Shown one piece after another: positions 53,662 through 64,000 of a DNA stretch of 64,000 nucleotides. The position numbers and the translations under genes were made by a program. Source of the DNA: Pseudomonas sp. CFII64. GTDB taxonomy: Bacteria; Pseudomonadota; Gammaproteobacteria; Pseudomonadales; Pseudomonadaceae. The stretch covers positions 310,001 through 374,000 of the forward strand of contig NZ_ATLO01000004.1 of NCBI RefSeq assembly GCF_000416235.1. The letters run 5' to 3'. Under the pieces are notes generated by a model. The model ran no database searches, was not told the DNA's origin, and saw only the letters and a program-made list of their open reading frames with translations. Every line of letters begins with the position of its first letter. Positions within the stretch are counted from its first letter, which is position 1.

Positions 53662-56478
53662 ATGGGCGAACTGGCCAAAGAAATCCTCCCGGTCAATATC
53701 GAAGACGAGCTGAAACAGTCCTACCTTGACTACGCGATGAGCGTGATCGTCGGTCGGGCACTGCCGGATGCGCGCGATGGCTTGAAGCCCGTGCACCGAC
53801 GTGTGCTGTTCGCGATGAGCGAGCTGGGTAACGACTGGAACAAGCCGTACAAGAAATCCGCCCGTGTGGTCGGTGACGTTATCGGTAAGTACCACCCGCA
53901 CGGCGACACTGCTGTCTACGACACCATCGTCCGGATGGCGCAGCCGTTCTCGCTGCGCTACCTGCTGGTAGACGGTCAGGGCAACTTCGGTTCGGTGGAC
54001 GGCGACAACGCCGCCGCCATGCGATACACCGAAGTGCGCATGACCAAGCTGGCGCACGAACTGCTGGCCGACCTGCACAAGGAAACCGTGGATTGGGTGC
54101 CGAACTACGACGGCACGGAAATGATCCCAGCGGTCATGCCGACCCGGATTCCCAACCTGCTGGTCAACGGCTCCAGCGGTATTGCCGTGGGCATGGCGAC
54201 CAACATTCCGCCGCATAACCTCGGTGAAGTCATCGACGGTTGCCTGGCGCTCATCGACAACCCCGAGTTGACTATCGATGAGTTGATGCAATACATCCCG
54301 GGCCCCGACTTCCCGACAGCCGCGATCATCAACGGTCGCGCCGGCATCGTCGAAGCCTATCGCACCGGTCGTGGCCGCATTTACATGCGCGCCCGCTCGA
54401 TGGTGGAGGACATCGACAAGGTCGGTGGCCGCCAGCAGATCGTCATCACCGAACTGCCGTACCAGCTGAACAAAGCCCGCCTGATCGAGAAGATCGCCGA
54501 GCTGGTTAAAGAGAAGAAACTCGAAGGCATCACTGAACTGCGCGACGAATCCGACAAAGACGGTATGCGTGTCGTGATCGAGCTGCGTCGTGGCGAAGTG
54601 CCTGAGGTCATCCTCAACAACCTTTATGCCCAGACCCAGCTGCAGGCCGTGTTCGGCATCAACATCGTTGCGCTGATCGATGGTCGTCCGCGAATCCTGA
54701 ACCTCAAGGATCTGCTCGAAGCCTTCGTCCGTCACCGCCGCGAAGTGGTTACCCGGCGTACCGTTTTCGAGCTGCGCAAAGCCCGTGAACGTGGGCATTT
54801 GCTCGAAGGCCAGGCGGTTGCCCTGTCGAACATCGACCCGGTCATTGCCCTGATCAAGGCCTCGCCGACACCGGCCGAAGCCAAGATCGGGCTGATTTCC
54901 ACCGCCTGGGAATCCAGCGCTGTAGTGGAAATGGTCGAGCGCGCCGGTGCCGATTCATGCCGCCCGGACAACCTTGACCCGCAATATGGCCTGCGTGACG
55001 GCAAGTATTTCCTGTCGCCGGAGCAGGCTCAGGCGATTCTGGAACTGCGTCTGCACCGCCTGACCGGTCTGGAACACGAAAAACTGCTGACTGAATACCA
55101 GGAAATCCTGGCCCAGATCGGCGAACTGCTGCGCATCCTCAACAGCGCCACGCGTCTGATGGAAGTCATCCGCGAAGAGCTGGAGCTGATCCGCGCCGAA
55201 TACGGCGACGTGCGCCGCACCGAGATTCTCGATGCGCGCCTGGATCTGACCCTGGGTGACCTGATCACCGAAGAAGAGCGCGTCGTCACCATTTCCCACG
55301 GCGGCTATGCCAAGACCCAGCCATTGGCGGTCTATCAGGCGCAGCGTCGCGGCGGCAAAGGCAAATCGGCGACCGGCGTCAAGGATGAGGACTACATCGC
55401 TCACCTGCTGGTTGCCAACAGTCACACCACGCTGCTGATGTTCTCCAGCAAAGGCAAGGTGTACTGGCTCAAGACTTACGAAATCCCGGAAGCATCCCGC
55501 GCTGCGCGCGGGCGTCCGCTGGTCAACCTGCTGCCGCTCAGCGAAGGTGAATACATCACCACCATGCTGCCGGTAGACCTGGAAGCCATGCGCAAGCGTG
55601 CTGACGAGGAAGAAGGCGACGTCATCGAAGGCGAAATCGACGACGCCGACACCAACGAAGCAAGCACCGAAACCGAAGAAGAGCGCAAGGCGCGTATCAA
55701 GGCTGCAGACAAGAAGAAGGCACCGTTCATCTTCATGTCCACCGCCAACGGCACCGTCAAGAAAACTCCGCTGGTGGCTTTCAGCCGTCAACGTAGCGTC
55801 GGCCTCATCGCGCTGGAGCTGGACGAAGGCGACATCCTGATCTCCGCGGCCATTACCGATGGCGAGCAGGAAATCATGTTGTTCTCCGATGGCGGCAAGG
55901 TGACGCGCTTCAAGGAATCCGACGTTCGCGCCATGGGCCGTACCGCTCGCGGTGTGCGCGGCATGCGTCTGCCGGAAGGGCAGAAGCTGATTTCCATGCT
56001 GATCCCGGAAGAAGGCAGCGAGATTCTCACTGCTTCGGAACGTGGTTTCGGCAAGCGCACGGCGATTTCCGAGTTCCCTGAATACAAGCGTGGCGGTCAG
56101 GGCGTTATCGCCATGGTCAGCAACGAACGTAACGGCCGCCTGGTCGGTGCGGTTCAAGTGCTCGACGGCGAGGAAATCATGCTGATTTCCGATCAGGGCA
56201 CGCTGGTTCGTACCCGTGTCGACGAAGTTTCCAGCCTGGGCCGTAATACCCAGGGCGTCACGTTGATCAAGCTGGCCAGCGACGAAAAACTGGTAGGTCT
56301 GGAGCGCGTGCAGGAACCTTCGGAAGTCGAAGGCGAAGAACTCGAAGGCGTTGAGCTGGACGGTGAAGAGCTGGAAGGCGACGCTATTGAGGGCGAAATG
56401 CTCGATATCGCTGAAGGCGATGCTGGCGACGAGCTGCAAGCCGACGCCGCGCCGGACGACGAAGAACCGCAGAGCTGA
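53662..56478 (+). CDS. gyrA: DNA gyrase subunit A
   Basis: Type IIA topoisomerase subunit of 938 residues. The active-site tyrosine is Tyr122 in [11 protein letters not shown]. The quinolone region reads [10 protein letters not shown] with Thr83 and Asp87, the susceptible forms. The GyrA box is QRRGGKG in the C-terminal pinwheel. Two acidic inserts are seen: about residues 640-690 (Glu/Asp-rich, [20 protein letters not shown]) and a tail from residue 885 rich in EGEELEG repeats. The ATG at 53662 matches the family start [14 protein letters not shown]. serC follows after a two-hairpin gap. Confidence 0.98.
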   Translation: MGELAKEILPVNIEDELKQSYLDYAMSVIVGRALPDARDGLKPVHRRVLFAMSELGNDWNKPYKKSARVVGDVIGKYHPHGDTAVYDTIVRMAQPFSLRYLLVDGQGNFGSVDGDNAAAMRYTEVRMTKLAHELLADLHKETVDWVPNYDGTEMIPAVMPTRIPNLLVNGSSGIAVGMATNIPPHNLGEVIDGCLALIDNPELTIDELMQYIPGPDFPTAAIINGRAGIVEAYRTGRGRIYMRARSMVEDIDKVGGRQQIVITELPYQLNKARLIEKIAELVKEKKLEGITELRDESDKDGMRVVIELRRGEVPEVILNNLYAQTQLQAVFGINIVALIDGRPRILNLKDLLEAFVRHRREVVTRRTVFELRKARERGHLLEGQAVALSNIDPVIALIKASPTPAEAKIGLISTAWESSAVVEMVERAGADSCRPDNLDPQYGLRDGKYFLSPEQAQAILELRLHRLTGLEHEKLLTEYQEILAQIGELLRILNSATRLMEVIREELELIRAEYGDVRRTEILDARLDLTLGDLITEEERVVTISHGGYAKTQPLAVYQAQRRGGKGKSATGVKDEDYIAHLLVANSHTTLLMFSSKGKVYWLKTYEIPEASRAARGRPLVNLLPLSEGEYITTMLPVDLEAMRKRADEEEGDVIEGEIDDADTNEASTETEEERKARIKAADKKKAPFIFMSTANGTVKKTPLVAFSRQRSVGLIALELDEGDILISAAITDGEQEIMLFSDGGKVTRFKESDVRAMGRTARGVRGMRLPEGQKLISMLIPEEGSEILTASERGFGKRTAISEFPEYKRGGQGVIAMVSNERNGRLVGAVQVLDGEEIMLISDQGTLVRTRVDEVSSLGRNTQGVTLIKLASDEKLVGLERVQEPSEVEGEELEGVELDGEELEGDAIEGEMLDIAEGDAGDELQADAAPDDEEPQS

Positions 56479-56493
56479 TCTGATGTGTAAATA

Positions 56494-56567
56494 GCAGGAA
56501 GCCCAAGGGTTTCCTGCAGGAGTTGCCGAAGGCTGCGACCGGTTCAAAACCGTTCGCAGCCTTCGGC
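56494..56567 (+). terminator. Two successive hairpins between gyrA and serC
   Basis: The first stem is GCAGGAAGCCC/GGGTTTCCTGC (about 56494-56517). The second is GCCGAAGGCTGCGACCGGTT/AACCGTTCGCAGCCTTCGGC (56525-56567), 20 bp with one mismatch and a three-base loop. Neither has a T run. The second resembles a dispersed Pseudomonas palindrome. They may attenuate or separate gyrA from serC. Confidence 0.5.
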
Positions 56568-56622
56568 ACTTCCAACTTCAAATGACCCAAGCCTGAGAAA
56601 TCAGCGCGTAGTGAGAGTGGAT

Positions 56623-57708
56623 ATGAGCAAGCGAGCCTTTAACTTCTGCGCAGGTCCTGCTGCGCTACCTGAAGCTGTTCTGCTGCGTGCCCAGGCGGAA
56701 CTGCTGGACTGGCATGGCAAAGGCCTGTCCGTCATGGAAATGAGTCATCGCAGCGATGAATTCACCTCCATTGCCAACAAGGCCGAGCAGGATCTGCGCG
56801 ACCTTCTGACGATTCCCTCAAACTACAAAGTATTGTTCCTGCAAGGCGGCGCCAGCCAGCAGTTCGCCCAAATTGCACTGAACCTGCTGCCTGAAGAAGG
56901 CACCGCCGACTATATCGACACCGGTATCTGGTCGCAGAAAGCCATCGAAGAAGCCTCGCGTTACGGCCACGTCAACGTCGCCGCGACCGCCAAGCCCTAC
57001 GACTATTTCGCGATTCCCGGTCAGAACGAATGGCAGTTGTCCAAAGACGCGGCCTACGTGCATTACGCGCCCAACGAAACCATTGGCGGTCTGGAATTCA
57101 GCTGGATTCCGGAAACGGGCGACGTGCCGCTGATTGCCGACATGTCTTCGGACATCCTTTCGCGTCCGCTGGATATCTCCCGTTTCGGCATGATCTACGC
57201 CGGCGCGCAGAAAAACATCGGCCCGAGCGGCCTGGTGGTGGTGATCATTCGCGAGGACCTGCTGGGTCGCGCGCGTTCGCTGTGCCCGACCATGCTCAAT
57301 TACAAAGTCGCGGCCGACAATGGCTCGATGTACAACACGCCGCCGACCCTGTCCTGGTACCTGTCCGGTCTGGTGTTCGAATGGCTGAAAGAGCAGGGCG
57401 GCGTTGAGGCCATCGGCAAACTCAATGAAGCCAAGCAGCGCATGCTGTATGACTTCATTGATGCCAGCGGCCTGTACAGCAACCCGATCAACAAGTCTGA
57501 TCGCTCGTGGATGAACGTGCCGTTCCGGCTTGCCGATGATCGTCTGGACAAGCCGTTCCTGGCCGGTGCCGACGCTCGCGGGCTGCTCAATCTCAAGGGT
57601 CACCGCTCGGTCGGTGGCATGCGTGCCTCTATCTATAATGCCGTGGACATCACCGCCGTCAACGCGCTGGTTTCCTACATGGCAGAGTTCGAGAAGGAAC
57701 ACGGCTAA
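56623..57708 (+). CDS. serC: Phosphoserine aminotransferase
   Basis: PLP enzyme of 361 residues in serine synthesis, also acting in pyridoxal phosphate synthesis. The start MSKRAFNFCAGPAALPEAVL is canonical, the PLP lysine is in YAGAQKNIGPSGL, and the C-terminal GHRSVGGMRASIYNA is conserved. The ATG at 56623 is favoured over the GTG at 56611, which precedes it in frame. The stop TAA overlaps the pheA ATG by one base (TAATG). It is second in the gyrA-serC-pheA-hisC-tyrA/aroA-cmk-rpsA row. Confidence 0.97.
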   Translation: MSKRAFNFCAGPAALPEAVLLRAQAELLDWHGKGLSVMEMSHRSDEFTSIANKAEQDLRDLLTIPSNYKVLFLQGGASQQFAQIALNLLPEEGTADYIDTGIWSQKAIEEASRYGHVNVAATAKPYDYFAIPGQNEWQLSKDAAYVHYAPNETIGGLEFSWIPETGDVPLIADMSSDILSRPLDISRFGMIYAGAQKNIGPSGLVVVIIREDLLGRARSLCPTMLNYKVAADNGSMYNTPPTLSWYLSGLVFEWLKEQGGVEAIGKLNEAKQRMLYDFIDASGLYSNPINKSDRSWMNVPFRLADDRLDKPFLAGADARGLLNLKGHRSVGGMRASIYNAVDITAVNALVSYMAEFEKEHG

Positions 57709-58802
57709 TGTCCGAACAAGAACTCAAGGCGCTGCGGGTCCGCATCGACAGCCTGGATGAAAAAGTCCTGGAGTTGATCAGCGAGCGCGCGCGCTGCGCG
57801 CAGGAAGTGGCGCGGGTCAAGATGTCGACCCTGGCTGAAGGCGAAGTGCCGGTGTTCTATCGCCCGGAGCGTGAAGCCCAGGTGCTCAAACGTGTCATGG
57901 ACCGCAATCGCGGTCCGCTGAGCAACGAAGAGATGGCGCGGCTGTTTCGCGAAATCATGTCGTCGTGTCTGGCCCTGGAGCAACCCCTGAAGGTGGCTTA
58001 TCTGGGCCCCGAAGGCACGTTTACCCAGGCCGCTGCGATCAAGCACTTCGGCAACGCGGTGATCAGCCTGCCAATGGCGGCCATTGACGAAGTGTTCCGT
58101 GAAGTCGTCGCGGGTGCGGTGAATTTCGGCGTGGTTCCGGTGGAAAACTCCACCGAAGGCGCGGTCAACCATACGCTGGACAGCTTTCTCGAACACGACA
58201 TGGTCATCTGTGGCGAAGTCGAATTGCGCATTCACCACCACCTGCTGGTTGGCGAAAGCACCAAGACTGAAAGCATCAGCCGCATCTATTCCCATGCCCA
58301 GTCGCTGGCGCAGTGCCGCAAGTGGCTGGACGCGCGCTACCCGAACGTCGAGCGCGTCGCTGTCGCCAGCAACGCCGAAGCGGCCAAGCGGGTCAAGGGC
58401 GAGTGGAACTCGGCTGCCATTGCTGGCGATATGGCTGCTGGCCTGTATGGCTTGACCCGTCTGGCAGAAAAAATCGAAGACCGCCCGGACAACTCCACCC
58501 GGTTCCTGATCATCGGCAGCCAGGAAGTCCCGCCGACCGGCGACGACAAGACCTCGATCATCGTGTCGATGAGCAACAAGCCCGGCGCGCTGCATGAGCT
58601 GCTGGTGCCGTTTCATCAAAACGGGATCGACCTGACGCGCATCGAGACGCGGCCTTCGCGCAGCGGTAAATGGACCTACGTGTTCTTTATCGATTTCGTC
58701 GGCCACCATCGCGATCCGTTGGTCAAGGCCGTGCTGGAACAGATCAGTCAAGAAGCCGTGGCGCTCAAGGTGCTGGGTTCCTACCCGAAAGCCGTTCTTT
58801 AA
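57708..58802 (+). CDS. pheA: Chorismate mutase / prephenate dehydratase (P-protein)
   Basis: Bifunctional enzyme of 364 residues for phenylalanine synthesis. The chorismate mutase domain covers residues 1-90 (LRVRIDSLDEKVLELISERARCAQ). The prephenate dehydratase domain begins at about 95 with KVAYLGPEGTFTQAA, and includes VPVENSTEGAVNHT and the Thr-Arg-Phe motif in NSTRFLIIG. A regulatory ACT domain starts near 280 (SMSNKPGALHELL) and would give phenylalanine feedback control. The start overlaps the serC stop. hisC follows after 11 bp. Confidence 0.97.
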   Translation: MSEQELKALRVRIDSLDEKVLELISERARCAQEVARVKMSTLAEGEVPVFYRPEREAQVLKRVMDRNRGPLSNEEMARLFREIMSSCLALEQPLKVAYLGPEGTFTQAAAIKHFGNAVISLPMAAIDEVFREVVAGAVNFGVVPVENSTEGAVNHTLDSFLEHDMVICGEVELRIHHHLLVGESTKTESISRIYSHAQSLAQCRKWLDARYPNVERVAVASNAEAAKRVKGEWNSAAIAGDMAAGLYGLTRLAEKIEDRPDNSTRFLIIGSQEVPPTGDDKTSIIVSMSNKPGALHELLVPFHQNGIDLTRIETRPSRSGKWTYVFFIDFVGHHRDPLVKAVLEQISQEAVALKVLGSYPKAVL

Positions 58803-58813
58803 AGGGGCCAGCC

Positions 58814-59926
58814 ATGACTGCCGACTTCCTCGCCCTGGCCCAGCCAGGCGTGCAAAAACTTTCGCCTTACGTTCCGGGCAAGCCCGTGGACGAACTGGCG
58901 CGTGAGCTGGGTATCGACCCGGCGCACATCATCAAGCTGGCGAGCAATGAAAACCCGCTGGGTGCCAGCCCTAAAGCATTGGCCGCCATTCGTGATGAAC
59001 TGGCCGAGCTGACCCGCTATCCCGATGGCAACGGCTTTGAGCTGAAGAAGCGTCTTGCCGAGCGCTGCCGGGTGCAAGCCAGTCAAGTCACGCTGGGCAA
59101 TGGCTCCAACGATATCCTTGAGCTGGTCGCCCGGGCTTATCTGGCGCCGGGCCTCAATGCGGTGTTCAGCGAATTTGCCTTCGCCATCTATCCCATCGTG
59201 ACCCAGGCGGTTGGTGCAGATGCCCACGTCGCACCGGCTAAAGACTGGGGCCACGATCTGCCTGCAATGCTGGCGGCTATCGACAGCAACACGCGTGTGG
59301 TTTTCATCGCCAATCCGAACAACCCGACCGGGACCTGGTTCGGCCCGGATGCCTTGAACACGTTCCTCGCTGCAGTGCCCAGGCATGTGCTGGTGGTATT
59401 GGACGAGGCCTATATCGAATACGCCCAGGGCGCGCAATTGCCTGATGGCCTGAATTACCTGGCCGATTTTCCGAACCTGCTGGTGTCGCGCACTTTCTCC
59501 AAAGCCTATGGCCTGGCGTCGTTGCGGGTCGGTTATGGCCTGTCCTCGCCAGCCGTTGCCGACGTCCTCAATCGAGTGCGTCAGCCGTTCAACGTCAACA
59601 GCTTCGCGCTGGCGGCCGCGTGCGCTGCGCTGGATGACGTCGAATACGTCACCAAAAGCCGCCAGTTGAACGAAGTGGGCATGGAGCAACTGGAAGGCGG
59701 CCTGCGTTTGCTGGGCCTGGACTGGATTCCCTCCAAAGGCAATTTCATCGCCGTGGATCTGGGACGTGAAAGCGCGTCTGTTTATGAAGGCTTGCTCCGC
59801 GAGGGCGTGATCGTGCGGCCGGTTGGCGGCTATGGCATGCCCAATCACTTGCGTGTCAGCATCGGTCTGCCCCAGGAAAACACCCGTTTCCTTGAAGCGC
59901 TGAGCAAGGTTCTGGCGCGTGATTGA
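58814..59926 (+). CDS. hisC: Histidinol-phosphate aminotransferase
   Basis: PLP enzyme of 370 residues of aminotransferase class I/II. ASNENPLGASPKA near residue 40, NPNNPTGTWF, VVLDEAYIEY and the PLP lysine in SRTFSKAYGLASLRVGYG mark it. In Pseudomonas this second HisC sits between pheA and tyrA and may act mainly as an aromatic aminotransferase. The ATG at 58814 is preferred because the upstream open part belongs to pheA. It overlaps the next gene by eight bases. Confidence 0.94.
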   Translation: MTADFLALAQPGVQKLSPYVPGKPVDELARELGIDPAHIIKLASNENPLGASPKALAAIRDELAELTRYPDGNGFELKKRLAERCRVQASQVTLGNGSNDILELVARAYLAPGLNAVFSEFAFAIYPIVTQAVGADAHVAPAKDWGHDLPAMLAAIDSNTRVVFIANPNNPTGTWFGPDALNTFLAAVPRHVLVVLDEAYIEYAQGAQLPDGLNYLADFPNLLVSRTFSKAYGLASLRVGYGLSSPAVADVLNRVRQPFNVNSFALAAACAALDDVEYVTKSRQLNEVGMEQLEGGLRLLGLDWIPSKGNFIAVDLGRESASVYEGLLREGVIVRPVGGYGMPNHLRVSIGLPQENTRFLEALSKVLARD

Positions 59927-62162
59927 TGTCATCTCAATGCAACCTGCCCGGCCTATGATCGGCCGCCTGGTAGTCGTGGGTCTGGGTTTGATCGGCGGCT
60001 CGTTTGCCAAAGGTTTACGCGAAAGCGGGTTGTGCGGCGAAGTGGTCGGTGTCGATCTCGATCCTCAATCGCGCAAGCTGGCGGTGGAGCTGGGTGTGGT
60101 TGATCGCTGTGAAGAAGATCTGGCAATTGCCTGTCGCGGTGCCGATGTCATCCAGCTTGCGGTGCCGATTCTGGCCATGGAAAAAATGCTCGCGTTGCTG
60201 GCCACTTTCGAGCTTGGCAATGCCGTGTTGACCGATGTGGGCAGCGCCAAGGGTAACGTCGTGCGGGCTGCGACCAAGGCGTTTGGCGGCATGCCTTCGC
60301 GCTTCGTGCCGGGGCATCCGATTGCGGGTTCGGAGCAGAGTGGCGTGGAAGCGTCCAATGCACAGTTATTCAAGCGCCACAAAGTGATCCTGACACCGCT
60401 GGCCGAAACTGATCCACAAGCCTTGGCGCTGGTTGATCGGTTGTGGTCCGAGCTGGGTGCCGATGTCGAGCACATGCAGGTCGAACGTCACGATGAAGTG
60501 CTGGCCGCGACCAGTCATCTGCCGCATTTGCTGGCGTTTGGTTTGGTGGATTCATTGGCCAAACGCAATGAAAATCTGGATATCTTCCGCTATGCCGCCG
60601 GTGGTTTTCGCGATTTTACGCGCATTGCCGGCAGCGACCCGGTGATGTGGCATGACATCTTCCTCGCCAATCGCGAAGCGGTTTTACGGACGCTGGATAC
60701 GTTTCGCAGTGACCTGGATGCGTTGCGCGACGCGGTCGATGCGGGCGACGGGCATCAATTGCTGGGCGTGTTCACCCGTGCTCGAGTGGCGCGCGAACAT
60801 TTCGGCAAGATCCTCGCGCGCCGCGCCTATGTCGACGAAACACCGGCGAGCGATCTGGTGTTTGTCGCCAGTCCGGGCGGTAGCGTTCATGGGCGTATTC
60901 GGGTGCCAGGCGACAAGTCGATTTCCCATCGCTCGATCATGTTGGGGTCCCTGGCTGATGGCATCACCGAGGTCGAAGGTTTCCTCGAAGGCGAAGATGC
61001 ACTGGCGACGTTACAGGCCTTTCGCGACATGGGCGTGGTGATCGAAGGTCCTCATCACGGCCGCGTGGTCATTCACGGGGTTGGCCTGCACGGCCTGAAA
61101 GCTGCGCCGGGTCCGCTGTATCTGGGTAACTCCGGGACATCAATGCGTTTGCTGGCCGGTTTGCTCGCTGCTCAGGATTTCGACAGCACGCTGACCGGAG
61201 ACGCCTCGTTGTCCCGGCGTCCCATGAGTCGGGTTGCCGATCCTTTACGGCAGATGGGTGCTGTCATCGAAACGGCTGCTGAAGGTCGTCCGCCAATCAC
61301 GATTCGTGGCGGGCAGTCGCTCAAAGGCCTGACCTACGACATGCCGATGGCCAGCGCTCAGGTCAAGTCCTGTTTGCTGCTGGCGGGTCTGTATGCAGAG
61401 GGCAAGACGTGCGTGATCGAGCCCGCGCCGACTCGCGACCACACCGAGCGAATGCTGCGTGGTTTCGGCTATGCGGTCAGCGTCGACGGTCCAATGGTCT
61501 CTGTCGAGTCAGGCGCAGGATTGACGGCTACCCGGATTGAAGTGCCGGCAGACATTTCTTCGGCGGCATTTTTTATGGTCGCGGCCTCGATTTGCGAAGG
61601 GGCCGATCTGCTGCTTGAACACGTTGGCATCAATCCGACCCGTAGCGGCGTGATCCAGATCCTGCGTTTGATGGGGGCGGATATCACCCTGGAAAACCCG
61701 CGTGAAGTGGGCGGGGAGCCGGTGGCGGACCTGCGCGTGCGCTCGGCGAAACTTAAAGGTATTGAAATACCCGAGGCACTGGTGCCTTTGGCAATAGACG
61801 AATTCCCGGTTTTATTCGTTGCAGCGGCCTGTGCAGAAGGGCGTACTATCTTGCGCGGCGCACAGGAGTTGCGGGTTAAAGAGTCGGACCGTATCCAGGT
61901 CATGGCCGATGGTCTGCTGGCGCTTGGTGTCAGCGTTCAAGCTGTGCCGGACGGGATTATCATTGACGCGAGTCAGATGGGTGGCGGCGTAGTGAATGCC
62001 CATGGCGACCATCGTATCGCCATGGCTTTCAGCGTTGCGTCACTGCGGGCCTCGGCCCCGATTCACATTCATGATTGCGCGAACGTCGCTACGTCGTTCC
62101 CAAATTTTCTCGCGCTTTGCGCTCAAGTCGGCATGCGCGTAGTGCAAGAGGGACAGCTGTGA
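59919..62162 (+). CDS. tyrA-aroA: Bifunctional prephenate dehydrogenase / EPSP synthase (TyrA-AroA fusion)
   Basis: Fusion of 747 residues. Residues 15-300 are prephenate dehydrogenase, with the NAD motif [15 protein letters not shown] and catalytic His in [10 protein letters not shown]. From about 326, [19 protein letters not shown] starts the 5-enolpyruvylshikimate-3-phosphate synthase, with the phosphate loops [11 protein letters not shown] and the C-terminal [11 protein letters not shown]. Both act in aromatic amino-acid synthesis, so the fusion joins shikimate to tyrosine routes. The frame opens with GTG at 59919 inside hisC; other possible starts are the ATG codons at about 59937 and 59955. 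The stop overlaps the cmk GTG. Confidence 0.96.
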   Translation: MIDVISMQPARPMIGRLVVVGLGLIGGSFAKGLRESGLCGEVVGVDLDPQSRKLAVELGVVDRCEEDLAIACRGADVIQLAVPILAMEKMLALLATFELGNAVLTDVGSAKGNVVRAATKAFGGMPSRFVPGHPIAGSEQSGVEASNAQLFKRHKVILTPLAETDPQALALVDRLWSELGADVEHMQVERHDEVLAATSHLPHLLAFGLVDSLAKRNENLDIFRYAAGGFRDFTRIAGSDPVMWHDIFLANREAVLRTLDTFRSDLDALRDAVDAGDGHQLLGVFTRARVAREHFGKILARRAYVDETPASDLVFVASPGGSVHGRIRVPGDKSISHRSIMLGSLADGITEVEGFLEGEDALATLQAFRDMGVVIEGPHHGRVVIHGVGLHGLKAAPGPLYLGNSGTSMRLLAGLLAAQDFDSTLTGDASLSRRPMSRVADPLRQMGAVIETAAEGRPPITIRGGQSLKGLTYDMPMASAQVKSCLLLAGLYAEGKTCVIEPAPTRDHTERMLRGFGYAVSVDGPMVSVESGAGLTATRIEVPADISSAAFFMVAASICEGADLLLEHVGINPTRSGVIQILRLMGADITLENPREVGGEPVADLRVRSAKLKGIEIPEALVPLAIDEFPVLFVAAACAEGRTILRGAQELRVKESDRIQVMADGLLALGVSVQAVPDGIIIDASQMGGGVVNAHGDHRIAMAFSVASLRASAPIHIHDCANVATSFPNFLALCAQVGMRVVQEGQL

Positions 62163-62848
62163 AGATTAAAGCACCGGTTATCACCATCGACGGACCAAGC
62201 GGTTCAGGTAAAGGCACAGTTGCCGGTTTGTTGGCCAAGCGGCTGGGATGGTGCCTGCTGGACTCCGGCGCGCTGTACCGTTTGCTGGCGTTCGCCGCCC
62301 GCAATCATGGCGTCGACCTGACCAACGAAGAAGCCTTGAAACTGCTGGCCGCGCACCTCGACGTGCAATTCGAAGCCGGACCTGGCGGTCAGGGGCAACG
62401 CATCATCCTCGAAGGCGAGGACGTTACCCATTCGATTCGTAATGAACAGATTGGCAGTGGCGCTTCCCAGGTCGCTTCATTGCCGGCAGTGCGCGATGCC
62501 TTGTTGCAGCGTCAGCGGGCGTTTCAGGAAGAGCCGGGCCTTGTCGCAGACGGACGCGACATGGGTACGGTAGTGTTTCCAGACGCGCCGCTGAAGATTT
62601 TTCTGACTGCCAGCGCCGAGGAACGTGCCCGACGTCGTTACTTGCAGTTGAAGGCCAAGGGCGATGATGTTAGTCTGTCGAGTCTGCTAGATGAGATATG
62701 TGCACGCGACGAGCGTGACACCCAGCGAGCGGTAGCGCCGCTCAAGCCGGCGCATGACGCCATACAGCTGGATTCCACGGAATTATCCATCGAGCAGGTG
62801 TTGGAACGCATCATGAGTGAAATCGCGCTTCGCGATATCGCCGGATGA
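62159..62848 (+). CDS. cmk: Cytidylate kinase
   Basis: Nucleoside monophosphate kinase of 229 residues that phosphorylates CMP and dCMP. The P-loop is [20 protein letters not shown] at about residues 10-29; the LDSGALYRL segment binds the base, and [21 protein letters not shown] is the Cmk signature. The start GTG at 62159 overlaps the preceding stop as GTGA, which supports coupling; an upstream open frame exists but is in the tyrA-aroA coding region. rpsA follows after 120 bp, the usual order cmk-rpsA in gamma-proteobacteria. Confidence 0.95.
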   Translation: MKIKAPVITIDGPSGSGKGTVAGLLAKRLGWCLLDSGALYRLLAFAARNHGVDLTNEEALKLLAAHLDVQFEAGPGGQGQRIILEGEDVTHSIRNEQIGSGASQVASLPAVRDALLQRQRAFQEEPGLVADGRDMGTVVFPDAPLKIFLTASAEERARRRYLQLKAKGDDVSLSSLLDEICARDERDTQRAVAPLKPAHDAIQLDSTELSIEQVLERIMSEIALRDIAG

Positions 62849-62968
62849 CAAAGAAGCGTGTGGGAGACCAGTCGAGTCCCGCAGGCTTTCTTTTACTTGA
62901 ACGAAACCCACGTTGTCTGGAATGTGGCAGATGGGCGTATTCTTCGCCCTTGATCAACAGGAATTAAA

Positions 62969-64000
62969 ATGAGCGAAAGCTTTGCAGAACTTTTTGAAGA
63001 AAGCCTAAAGACCCTCAACCTTCAGGCCGGTTCGATCATCACCGCGATCATCGTTGATATCGATTACCAGGCTGGATGGGTGACGGTTCACGCCGGTCTC
63101 AAATCTGAAGGCCTCATCCCGCTGGAGCAGTTCCACAACGACGCTGGCGAGCTGACCATCAAGATCGGCGACGAAGTTCACGTTGCTCTTGACGCGGTCG
63201 AAGACGGCTTTGGCGAAACCAAGCTGTCCCGCGAAAAAGCCAAGCGTGCCGAGTGCTGGATCGTTCTGGAAGCGGCTTTCGCAGCTGAAGAAGTGGTCAA
63301 GGGCGTTATCAACGGTAAGGTTAAAGGCGGCTTCACTGTCGACGTTAACGGCATCCGTGCGTTCCTGCCAGGTTCTTTGGTTGACGTCCGCCCTGTGCGT
63401 GACACGACTCACCTGGAAGGCAAAGAGCTCGAGTTCAAGGTCATCAAGCTCGACCAGAAGCGCAACAACGTTGTCGTTTCCCGTCGCAGCGTCCTCGAAG
63501 CCGAGAACAGTGCCGAGCGCGAAGCTCTGCTCGAGTCCTTGCAGGAAGGCCAACAAGTCAAAGGTATCGTCAAGAACCTCACGGATTACGGCGCATTCGT
63601 CGATCTGGGTGGCGTCGATGGCCTGCTGCACATCACCGACATGGCCTGGAAGCGCATCAAGCATCCATCGGAAATCGTCAATGTTGGCGATGAGATCGAT
63701 GTAAAAGTCCTGAAGTACGATCGCGAACGCAATCGTGTTTCCCTGGGCCTGAAGCAACTGGGCGAAGACCCATGGGTTGCTATCAAAGCTCGTTACCCGG
63801 AAGGCACTCGCGTAACTGCCCGTGTCACCAACCTGACCGACTACGGCTGCTTCGCAGAGCTGGAAGAAGGCGTGGAAGGCCTGGTACACGTTTCCGAAAT
63901 GGACTGGACCAACAAGAACATCCACCCTTCGAAAGTCGTTCAAGTCGGCGACGAAGTGGAAGTTATGGTTCTGGACATCGACGAAGAGCGTCGTCGTATC
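62969..64000 (+). CDS. rpsA: 30S ribosomal protein S1 (partial, cut by window end)
   Basis: The first 344 codons of S1, which normally has about 560 residues and six S1 domains. The start [18 protein letters not shown] at 62969 follows an AGGAA site. The visible S1 repeats include [47 protein letters not shown] and [16 protein letters not shown]1 brings mRNA to the 30S subunit. A small stem GGGCG...CGCCC near 62933-62949 in the leader may be part of rpsA autoregulation, which is speculative. The frame is still open at the right edge. Confidence 0.97.
   Translation, partial: MSESFAELFEESLKTLNLQAGSIITAIIVDIDYQAGWVTVHAGLKSEGLIPLEQFHNDAGELTIKIGDEVHVALDAVEDGFGETKLSREKAKRAECWIVLEAAFAAEEVVKGVINGKVKGGFTVDVNGIRAFLPGSLVDVRPVRDTTHLEGKELEFKVIKLDQKRNNVVVSRRSVLEAENSAEREALLESLQEGQQVKGIVKNLTDYGAFVDLGGVDGLLHITDMAWKRIKHPSEIVNVGDEIDVKVLKYDRERNRVSLGLKQLGEDPWVAIKARYPEGTRVTARVTNLTDYGCFAELEEGVEGLVHVSEMDWTNKNIHPSKVVQVGDEVEVMVLDIDEERRRI

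Noticed and set aside
54955..56547. Long open frame on the minus strand inside gyrA (530 codons)
   Set aside because: It mirrors the gyrA third-codon-position bias and has no recognisable motif.
1..64000. tRNA, rRNA, prophage, transposase or toxin-antitoxin genes
   Set aside because: Gaps between genes were read for tRNA-like cloverleaf ends and for integrase or transposase motifs; none was convincing.

Overview
The window reads as the chromosome of a gamma-proteobacterium of the genus Pseudomonas, most likely the P. fluorescens complex. This rests on Pseudomonas-type gene content and order: the cobO-to-cobS cluster followed by an MFS gene, gbuA/gbuR, fumC-bolA-trhO-DsbA-ABC-rbdA, and yciK-mupP-ubiG-mtaD/mtnA-gyrA-serC-pheA-hisC-tyrA/aroA-cmk-rpsA. 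The GC-rich codon use and the palindromic REP-like repeats of the 'GCGAGGCTTGCCCGCGAA' type agree. I recall these blocks as lying in separate places in P. aeruginosa PAO1, so the window would be rearranged relative to it. I see no insertion sequence, prophage, CRISPR array, tRNA or rRNA.

Layout. 0.2-5.5 kb: a DUF2066 exported protein, a PerM/AI-2E permease, the DnaA regulator Hda, a sirtuin overlapping hda, and two NlpC/P60 lipoproteins. 5.5-6.9 kb: a sorbosone-dehydrogenase-like lipoprotein on the minus strand. 7.0-17.8 kb: a cobalamin riboswitch and a tightly coupled ten-gene operon for the late steps of adenosylcobalamin synthesis (cobO, cobB, bluB, cbiB, cobC-type decarboxylase, cobQ, cobU, cobT, ribazole phosphatase, cobS), then an MFS transporter and a coupled 39-residue membrane peptide. 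17.9-22.7 kb: a sugar island of galE facing a glycosyltransferase, UDP-galactopyranose mutase (glf) and a clan GH-A hydrolase, suggesting a galactofuranose-containing product. 22.8-27.6 kb: glutathione peroxidase, a FadL porin, and a sparse stretch of small unknown genes that includes a DnaA-box palindrome.

27.7-37.2 kb: rmuC, a DMT transporter, a 43-residue unknown, and an acyl-carrier-like protein without the serine. These are followed by the guanidinobutyrate block (NCS1 transporter, NTF2-like protein, gbuA, divergent gbuR), a tRNA acp3U transferase, a small DUF6316-like gene and a second DMT transporter. 37.2-48.3 kb: an NAD(P)H oxidoreductase with fumC, then DUF2059, bolA, trhO, a DsbA-like protein, an ABC exporter, an RbdA-like c-di-GMP enzyme, a TenA-like protein and a second diguanylate cyclase.

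48.5-64 kb: housekeeping genes. yciK, mupP and ubiG read leftward. mtaD and mtnA are divergent and belong to methylthioadenosine salvage. gyrA-serC-pheA-hisC-tyrA/aroA-cmk-rpsA read rightward; this supraoperon couples serine and aromatic amino-acid synthesis to nucleotide and ribosome functions, and rpsA runs off the right edge.

I did not find an obviously new multi-gene defence or mobile system. The least-explained signals are the galE/GT/glf/GH locus, the serine-less carrier-like protein, the DnaA-box palindrome near 27.07 kb, the nested repeat near 49.3 kb, and the repeat elements that supply stop codons inside the cobalamin operon. All identifications are from reading the sequence and family knowledge; no database search was run.
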